64,000 nucleotides of DNA from Lactobacillus johnsonii (GTDB taxonomy: Bacteria; Bacillota; Bacilli; Lactobacillales; Lactobacillaceae): positions 1,550,001 through 1,614,000 of the forward strand of contig NZ_CP059055.1 in NCBI RefSeq assembly GCF_014058685.1, in the 5' to 3' direction. Numbering within the stretch: the first letter of the stretch is position 1; every line of letters begins with the position of its first letter. Of the stretch, positions 55,951 through 64,000 are shown piece after piece. The notes beneath the pieces are model-generated. The model did not search any database and was not told where the DNA came from. It saw nothing but the letters and a program-made list of their open reading frames with translations. A program made the position numbers and the translations under genes.

Positions 55951-56376
55951 ATGACAGATTATGCAAAAAGAGAAATGAAAGCATTAGACAGAATTGCTAA
56001 GAAGATTTCAGATGCAGAAAGTCACTTAACAAAGATTGAAGATAGTATTGATGATAAGAAACATCGCACCGCTCAACATGAAACAATTAAGGATATTAAA
56101 TCAATTCTTAAGCACGCAAGAAAAGTCGACAAAGACGAAGACAAAATCGAAGAGTTCAAAGGTGAAGGTCCTAAAGATTCAACCGAAAACCACTACGTCT
56201 ATGAAGAAGAAGAAGAACCTGTTATCAACGATCTAAAGAAGGACTTCGCAGAATTAGATGACAAACTTGCTAAGTTAAATGACTTCAACGGTGGAGATAT
56301 TGATGCTTTCAGAACTGAACACCACTATCTTGAAAAGGCTCAAGACATCTTGAAGAAAGCCGGCAAATTAAATTAG
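55951..56376 (+). CDS. charged, coiled-coil small protein of unknown function
   Basis: A 141-residue hydrophilic protein with about half its residues K, E or D and no hydrophobic segment. Two helical coiled-coil regions (residues about 1-65 and 90-140) flank an acidic patch YEEEEEPVIND. AGGAGG is 8 nt before the start. The codons are mostly optimal, so it may be abundant, with its own promoter and terminator. I recognise no family. It could be a stress- or stationary-phase-type protein, but that is a guess. Confidence 0.8.
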   Translation: MTDYAKREMKALDRIAKKISDAESHLTKIEDSIDDKKHRTAQHETIKDIKSILKHARKVDKDEDKIEEFKGEGPKDSTENHYVYEEEEEPVINDLKKDFAELDDKLAKLNDFNGGDIDAFRTEHHYLEKAQDILKKAGKLN

Positions 56377-56423
56377 TCTAATTTATAGTAATAGTTTTAT
56401 AGTTTAATTTACATACATACAGG

Positions 56424-56475
56424 AAAAGAATGATATATTCCTTACCCTCTTTGGTAAAGAATTATCATTCTTTTT
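56424..56475 (+). terminator. intrinsic terminator after the charged protein gene
   Basis: A two-part stem, GAATGATA with TATCATTC enclosing CTTACC with GGTAAAG, is followed by TTTTTG. Confidence 0.75.
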
Positions 56476-56489
56476 GTTTTTGATCAAAA

Positions 56490-56526
56490 TAAAAAAGGGG
56501 AAGCAATACATTGCTTCCCCTTTTAC
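56490..56526 (-). terminator. intrinsic terminator after adhE
   Basis: AAAGGGGAAGCAAT with ATTGCTTCCCCTTT forms a near-perfect hairpin followed by a T run on the minus strand, 40 nt after the adhE stop. Confidence 0.85.
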
Positions 56527-56567
56527 GTGCGAATTCATATTAATATTTCAAGAGAGATACGAAAAAA

Positions 56568-59177
56568 TTAAGCTTCAATACCCTTTCCAGTGTATGTTTC
56601 TTTCATTAGATTCTTAATTTCACTAATCAATAACGCAGAAGGATTTGTTACAACGTTTTGGTCGCCATAGGCTTCAACAGCCATGTTTTCTACCTTATTA
56701 TTAAAATCAGCTTCACTAATTCCATTAGCTTTAAGGCTTAACTTCATCCCAACAGCATGTCCTAATTCAACAACTTTCTTGATTAAAGCATCAATTAGTT
56801 CTTGGTCGCTATTTTCTTTTAGTCCCAGACTACGTGCAATTTCTGCATAATCTTTATCAGCTCTAAAAATTGAATAATGTGGGCGCATTGCAAGCTTTCT
56901 AGGCTTTTTAGAATTGAATCTAATCACATATGGCATTGCAATAGCATCACTTAAGCCACTTGGAATACCAAACTCAGATGATTCTGTATGAGCAATTGCA
57001 TGTCCTACACCTAAGAATGCATTTGCATATGCCATACCAGCTAAAGTAGCTGCATTATGCATTCTGCTTCTAGCATTTTGATCACCATTATATGATTTTT
57101 CTAAGTTTTCAAAAATCAACTTGATAGCTTCCATCGACCAGCCACGAGTAAAATCAGTAGCCATAGTCGAAACATAACTTTCTACTGCATGAGCTAATGC
57201 TTCAAAACCAGAGCGAGCAATCAATTCCTTTGGCATAGTTTCTACAAATTGATCGTCAACAATGGCAACATCAGGATTTAAAGAATAATCACAAAGAGTG
57301 TGTTTAATTCCGGTCTTTGCATCTTTAATAATTGAAAATGGTGATACTTCTGAACCAGTTCCTGAAGTAGTTGGAATACATACTAATTGGATAGCATTAT
57401 ATTTTGGAAATCTTACTGTTCTTTTTCTAATATCTAAAAATTTTGAATAAGCATCTTCAAAACTCATATCTGGATTTTCGTAGAATAATCGCATTGCCTT
57501 AGCAGCATCCATTACAGATCCACCACCAATAGCAATCACGACATCCGGCTTAAAGATATTCATTCGGTGAACACCGTCAGCAATTATATCAGTATCCGGA
57601 TCCTTAGTTACTGCTTGAAAGACTTCATAGCTCTTTTTACCACGACGTTGACTAATAATATCAGTAATTTCATTAATGTATTTGCTGGCTACACCTTCAT
57701 CAGTCACAATGAAGAATCTTTCAACATCAGGCATGTGCTTTAAATAATTTGCTGCATTATGTTCAAAATATGTCTTCTTTGGAACCTTGATCCATTGCAT
57801 ATTATCACGACGTTTTGCAACTGTCTTAATGTTAAGCAGGTCTCTAGCACCAATATTATGTGAAAAAGTATTAGCACCATATGAACCGGTCCCTAAAGTA
57901 AGGGAAGGAAGCATATTGTTGTACAAGTCACCAACACCACCAACTGAAGCTGGAGAGTTAACCAAAATACGGCATGCATCCATTTTCATTGAAAACTCAT
58001 CAATTACTTTTTCATCTTGAGAATGAACCCCCGCAGTATGGCCGCGTCCACCATAATTTAGAAGGTCGGTACAAATCTTATAGGCATCTTCATGACCCTT
58101 AGCTTTATACATGGTAAATACAGGAGAAAGCTTTTCAGCAGATAAAGGATACTTTTTACCCACACCCTTGTATTCGGCAATAATTACCTTAGTATCTTCT
58201 GGTACATCTACTCCACATAATTTTGCAATTTGATAAGCCGAACGACCAGCAACTGGACCAGCAACAGTTCCTCTCTTAGGATCAATGAATTTTTCTTCGA
58301 ACTTCTTAATTTCATCTGGTTTTAAGAAATAACAATTCCAAGACTTAAATTCATCTTTTACTTCGTTATAGATATCCTCATCAACTACTACAGAATTTTC
58401 GGAGGAACAAATCATACCATTATCAAAAGTCTTGGAGAGAACAATATCGTAAACGGATTCTGGAATATTGGCGGTCTTTTCAATATATGAGGGACCATTA
58501 CCTGGACCAACACCGATTGCAGGCTTACCAGATGAATAAGCAGCCTTAACCATTCCAGGACCACCAGTAGCTAAAATTGTTTGAACATTTGGATGATTCA
58601 TTAATGTACTAGTTGCTTCAAGACTTGGATATTCAATCCATTGAATTGCGTCTTTAGGAGCACCAGCTTTAATTGCTGCTTCTCGAATAATTTCACCAGT
58701 TTTTACACAACTCTTTTGTGCTTGTGGGTGGAAGCCAAAAATAATAGCATTTCTAGTTTTTAAAGCAAGCATAGCTTTAAAAATTACAGTTGAGGTTGGG
58801 TTAGTAACGGGAGTTACTCCAGCAATTACGCCTTTAGGTTCTGCAATTTTAACTAATTGTTTTTCTTTATCTTCTTCAATAACACCAACAGTTTTTTCAT
58901 GACGAAGACTATTCCAAATGTTTTCACTGGCAAACATATTTTTAATAGTCTTATCTTCTACTACTCCACGACCAGTTTCTTCAACAGCCATTTTTGCAAG
59001 TAAATAACTATTCTGTTCCCCTGCACTTGCGATAGCTTCACAAATTTTATCAACTTGTTCTTGATCAAAATTGGCCATCTCATCTAAAGCAACATGGGCT
59101 TTTTCTACATAGCCATCAATCATTTTATTTACATCAATTGCTTTTTCTTCTTTTGTCGCCTTTTTATCTTGCACCAT
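56568..59177 (-). CDS. adhE: bifunctional acetaldehyde-CoA/alcohol dehydrogenase
   Basis: An 869-residue AdhE that reduces acetyl-CoA to acetaldehyde and then ethanol, regenerating NAD; the protein forms spirosomes. The N-terminal aldehyde dehydrogenase half has its catalytic Cys in FDNGMICSSENSVV. The C-terminal iron alcohol dehydrogenase half has GGGSVMDAAK, GTGSEVSPF and the metal-ligand segments FLGVGHAIAHTESS and FGIPSGLSDA. It is monocistronic. The upstream region shows a Rex-like operator just above the promoter and a perfect cre match, fitting control by redox state and carbon source. Confidence 0.97.
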   Translation of the reverse strand: MVQDKKATKEEKAIDVNKMIDGYVEKAHVALDEMANFDQEQVDKICEAIASAGEQNSYLLAKMAVEETGRGVVEDKTIKNMFASENIWNSLRHEKTVGVIEEDKEKQLVKIAEPKGVIAGVTPVTNPTSTVIFKAMLALKTRNAIIFGFHPQAQKSCVKTGEIIREAAIKAGAPKDAIQWIEYPSLEATSTLMNHPNVQTILATGGPGMVKAAYSSGKPAIGVGPGNGPSYIEKTANIPESVYDIVLSKTFDNGMICSSENSVVVDEDIYNEVKDEFKSWNCYFLKPDEIKKFEEKFIDPKRGTVAGPVAGRSAYQIAKLCGVDVPEDTKVIIAEYKGVGKKYPLSAEKLSPVFTMYKAKGHEDAYKICTDLLNYGGRGHTAGVHSQDEKVIDEFSMKMDACRILVNSPASVGGVGDLYNNMLPSLTLGTGSYGANTFSHNIGARDLLNIKTVAKRRDNMQWIKVPKKTYFEHNAANYLKHMPDVERFFIVTDEGVASKYINEITDIISQRRGKKSYEVFQAVTKDPDTDIIADGVHRMNIFKPDVVIAIGGGSVMDAAKAMRLFYENPDMSFEDAYSKFLDIRKRTVRFPKYNAIQLVCIPTTSGTGSEVSPFSIIKDAKTGIKHTLCDYSLNPDVAIVDDQFVETMPKELIARSGFEALAHAVESYVSTMATDFTRGWSMEAIKLIFENLEKSYNGDQNARSRMHNAATLAGMAYANAFLGVGHAIAHTESSEFGIPSGLSDAIAMPYVIRFNSKKPRKLAMRPHYSIFRADKDYAEIARSLGLKENSDQELIDALIKKVVELGHAVGMKLSLKANGISEADFNNKVENMAVEAYGDQNVVTNPSALLISEIKNLMKETYTGKGIEA

Positions 59178-59228
59178 TTAATTGGGCCTCCTACTCGGAA
59201 ATCTAGGCATATTTTTTTGAACAATGAC

Positions 59229-59257
59229 AGTATAGTCCTTATATCCAACACTTGTAA
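59229..59257 (-). promoter_or_regulatory. adhE promoter
   Basis: On the minus strand TTACAA (59252-59257) and TATACT (59229-59234) are spaced by exactly 17 bp, about 50 bp before the adhE start. Confidence 0.65.
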
Positions 59258-59263
59258 ATGACT

Positions 59264-59281
59264 TTGTGCATCTTTTTACAA
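59264..59281. promoter_or_regulatory. Rex-like operator upstream of adhE
   Basis: TTGTGCA-TCTT-TTTACAA matches the Rex consensus TTGTGAA-N4-TTCACAA at 12 of 14 fixed positions. It lies immediately upstream of the adhE -35 box. Rex represses adhE when NADH is low in many Firmicutes. Confidence 0.5.
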
Positions 59282-59324
59282 ATTCACAATATGATAAAAA
59301 GTAAGAAATAAGTGCTTTCAATAA

Positions 59325-59338
59325 TGTTATCGGTTACA
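59325..59338. promoter_or_regulatory. cre site (CcpA operator) between adhE and the permease gene
   Basis: TGTTATCGGTTACA matches every fixed position of the cre consensus TGWNANCGNTNWCA. It is about 150 bp from both divergent start codons, so either gene or both may respond to CcpA. Confidence 0.65.
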
Positions 59339-59491
59339 TTTTTTATAATATTGAAAAATATTTCACAAAAATATCAAGTAATTTTTTTATTCATAATCTT
59401 ATAAAAAATCTTAAACACTATACGTTTTATCAGTTATTATAGATTTTTATGTTAAAATTTTAATAAACTATGAAAGGAGTTTTATATTTTA

Positions 59492-60865
59492 ATGTCAAAA
59501 AATAGCTCAGAATCATCTGAGGTTAAAACTATGAAACGGAGTTTGACAAATGCCCATATTCAACTAATTGCATTAGGGGGAACAATTGGAACAGGACTAT
59601 TTCTAGGAGTTGGAAATAGTATTGAGCTAGCTGGTCCTGCAGTAATTTTCATCTATTGCTTAGTTGGATTCTTTCTTTTTCTGTTAATGAGAGCACTCGG
59701 AGAACTGATACTTTCAGATATTAAGAAAAATACCTATATTGATTTTATTTCAGAATACTTAGGAAAAAGTATTGGAACAACAACAGGATATTTATATTGG
59801 TTCAGTTGGTTGACTCTCGCTATGGCAGAAATTACTGCCCTAGGAATTTATTTTCAATATTGGTGGCCCAACCTGCAAAGTTGGATTCCCGGATTAATTA
59901 CTTTATTAGTACTATTAGGTATTAATCTAATTTCAGCACGGGTATTTGGAAACTTAGAATTTAGTTTTGCAATTATTAAAATTGTAACAATTATTGCATT
60001 TGTTATTCTTGTCTTCTACCTATTAATTACAAATTCTTCAACAAAGTATGGGCATGTTAGCTGGAATAACATGATGATTGATGGCGGTATTTTCGCCAAA
60101 GGTCCTAAAGGTTTTTTATTAGGTTTTCAAATGGTAATCTTTAGTTTCATCGGTGTTGAGTTAATTGGTTTAACTGCTGCTGAAGCAAAAGAACCAAAGA
60201 AAACTATTACACGGGCTATTGACCAACTGCCTGTTCGAATTATTTTATTTTATGTGCTTGCAATTCTAAGTATCTTATTAGCAATTCCTTGGACAAAGGT
60301 TTCAACTTCAAGTTCACCATTCGTTCAAGCATTAGGTGCAACAGGAATTAAAAATGCAGGTTCAATAATTAACTTTGTTGTTATAAGTGCAGCCATTTCA
60401 TCAACTAATAGCTTTATCTATAGTGCGGGCCGTCTATTATTTTCAATAAATTACAATGGTAAAAACAAAATCAGTAAGCATTTAGGTAAGTTGGATCATC
60501 GACAATTACCTAAAAATGCTTTAGTATTCTCAACAGTTTTAATTGCATTAGCACCTCTTTTAAATCTCTTTTTAAAGGATGCTTTTACCTTTATTTCTGC
60601 CACTGCAACGAGTATGTTTTTATTAATTTGGTCAATTATGATCGTGACTCATATGACTTACCGTAAAAAGACACCAAAGAATGAACTTCCAACATTTAGA
60701 ATGCCGTTATATCCAATATCAGATATAGCAGTACTAATATTTTTTATAGCAATGATTATTGTGTTACTAATATTTCCAAATTATCGAATTCCAATGATAA
60801 GTGCAGGAATAATTTTTACAGTTTTAGTATGTCTAACTCACTTTATACAGAAAAAAAGTAATTAA
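59492..60865 (+). CDS. amino acid permease (APC superfamily, AAT family)
   Basis: A 457-residue permease with about 12 membrane helices. The start KRSLTNAHIQLIALGGTIGTG(L/F) region and the consensus loop around FSFIGVELIGLTAAEAKEPKK are typical of AAT-family uptake systems such as those for lysine, proline or aromatic amino acids. The start follows GAAAGGAG. It is transcribed divergently from adhE and ends in a strong terminator. The specific substrate cannot be read from sequence. Confidence 0.9.
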   Translation: MSKNSSESSEVKTMKRSLTNAHIQLIALGGTIGTGLFLGVGNSIELAGPAVIFIYCLVGFFLFLLMRALGELILSDIKKNTYIDFISEYLGKSIGTTTGYLYWFSWLTLAMAEITALGIYFQYWWPNLQSWIPGLITLLVLLGINLISARVFGNLEFSFAIIKIVTIIAFVILVFYLLITNSSTKYGHVSWNNMMIDGGIFAKGPKGFLLGFQMVIFSFIGVELIGLTAAEAKEPKKTITRAIDQLPVRIILFYVLAILSILLAIPWTKVSTSSSPFVQALGATGIKNAGSIINFVVISAAISSTNSFIYSAGRLLFSINYNGKNKISKHLGKLDHRQLPKNALVFSTVLIALAPLLNLFLKDAFTFISATATSMFLLIWSIMIVTHMTYRKKTPKNELPTFRMPLYPISDIAVLIFFIAMIIVLLIFPNYRIPMISAGIIFTVLVCLTHFIQKKSN

Positions 60866-60868
60866 TAT

Positions 60869-60904
60869 TAAATCCTCTAGTTAAGAAAACTAGAGGATTT
60901 TTTC
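60869..60904 (+). terminator. intrinsic terminator after the permease gene
   Basis: AATCCTCTAGTT with AACTAGAGGATT around a five-base loop is followed by TTTTT. Confidence 0.85.
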
Positions 60905-60926
60905 ATGAAAAATAATAACTATACAA

Positions 60927-60964
60927 AAAAGGAAGAACAAAGATAATTCTTCATTCTTCCTTTA
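60927..60964 (-). terminator. intrinsic terminator of the rRNA operon
   Basis: AAAGGAAGAA with TTCTTCCTTT around a loop of about 16 nt is followed by a T run on the minus strand, just downstream of tRNA-Asn. Confidence 0.75.
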
Positions 60965-60977
60965 ACTCATCACTTTA

Positions 60978-61050
60978 CTCCGGCTGTCAGACTCGAACTG
61001 ACGACAACCTGATTAACAGTCAGGTGCTCTACCAACTGAGCTAAGCCGGA
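60978..61050 (-). tRNA. tRNA-Asn (anticodon GTT)
   Basis: A 73-nt tRNA on the minus strand with TCCGGCT/AGCCGGA acceptor stem and CCTGA-CTGTTAA-TCAGG anticodon arm. It is 14 nt after the 5S gene and is the last gene of the rRNA operon. CCA is not encoded. Confidence 0.95.
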
Positions 61051-61064
61051 ATATTAAAAAAGAG

Positions 61065-61181
61065 CACGGCGACTGCCTACCCTCGCAGGCAGTTTCCCAC
61101 CAACTACTCTCGGCGTTAAGAAGCTTAACTTCTGTGTTCGGCATGGGAACAGGTGTATCCTTCTTGCCATCGCCACCGTAC
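61065..61181 (-). rRNA. rrf: 5S ribosomal RNA
   Basis: About 117 nt on the minus strand with the closing helix GTACGGTGGCGA/TCGCCGTGC and the conserved segment CCCATGCCGAACACAGAAG. Ends are placed by the terminal helix and may be off by a few bases. Confidence 0.93.
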
Positions 61182-61244
61182 TCTTTCTGAGCTTTTACAC
61201 TCAAAACTGAATATAATCTCTAGCCTTTAAACCTTTGAGCTTTG

Positions 61245-64000
<2,756 letters not shown>

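Overview
This window is AT-rich Firmicutes DNA that reads as a Lactobacillus of the gasseri/johnsonii group. The strongest taxonomic markers are a tandem pair of aggregation-promoting-factor (apf) genes, each with a surface-layer-attachment-like N-terminus and a conserved transglycosylase-like C-terminus. Other markers are an L-2-hydroxyisocaproate-type dehydrogenase, a GatCAB operon beside camS-ligA-pcrA, NAD salvage by pncB-nadE, and teichoic acid genes (tagA, tagD, CDP-glycerol transferase). The species assignment is inference from gene content; no 16S is in the window.

Layout. 1-3.1 kb: the 5' part of a very large serine-rich, repeat-containing surface adhesin (minus strand, runs off the left edge). 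3.6-6.8 kb: a HAD phosphatase and an IS200/IS605-type element (divergent tnpA and tnpB, both with intact catalytic residues) inserted in a small two-helix membrane protein gene. 6.8-17.8 kb: a housekeeping block on the minus strand (pcrA, ligA, camS, gatC, gatA, gatB, dagK, preceded by an ECF S component and a GH73 glucosaminidase). 17.8-21.7 kb: tRNA-Leu, then a surface-polymer operon (CDP-glycerol transferase, flippase, small glycosyltransferase) ending in a SprT-like gene. 21.9-24.4 kb: an Rgg-like regulator and an ABC exporter on the plus strand. 24.5-27.4 kb: a Ca/Mn P-type ATPase preceded by what I read as a yybP-ykoY manganese riboswitch. 27.4-31.7 kb: pncB, nadE and a gene fusing a beta-helix-like repeat domain to a CbxX/CfqX AAA+ ATPase. 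31.8-36.2 kb: glycosyltransferases and tagA/tagD. 36.3-38.6 kb: GntR regulator, a second beta-helix protein and a rhodanese. 38.6-45.2 kb: tRNAs (Gln, Tyr, Gln, Thr), L-HicDH-like enzyme, apf pair and small membrane proteins. 45.2-49.4 kb: aldo/keto reductase, flavin disulfide reductase, a bacterial-type poly(ADP-ribose) glycohydrolase-like protein and galE. 49.5-54.9 kb: a tight three-gene operon of a TerB-N/TerB-C protein, a BrxD-like P-loop ATPase and an Lhr/BrxHI-like helicase. 55-60.9 kb: a frameshifted carboxymuconolactone-decarboxylase-like gene, a charged coiled-coil protein, adhE and an amino acid permease. 60.9-64 kb: the 3' part of an rRNA operon (23S, 5S, tRNA-Asn) on the minus strand.

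The most promising candidate for an undescribed system is the TerBC / BrxD-like / BrxHI-like operon, which carries accessory parts of type 2 BREX without the BREX core genes and may be an antiphage system. Second is the pair of beta-helix proteins, one fused to an AAA+ motor. The putative manganese riboswitch, the PARG-like gene, and the cre/Rex-like sites between adhE and the permease are the best regulatory or enzymatic leads.
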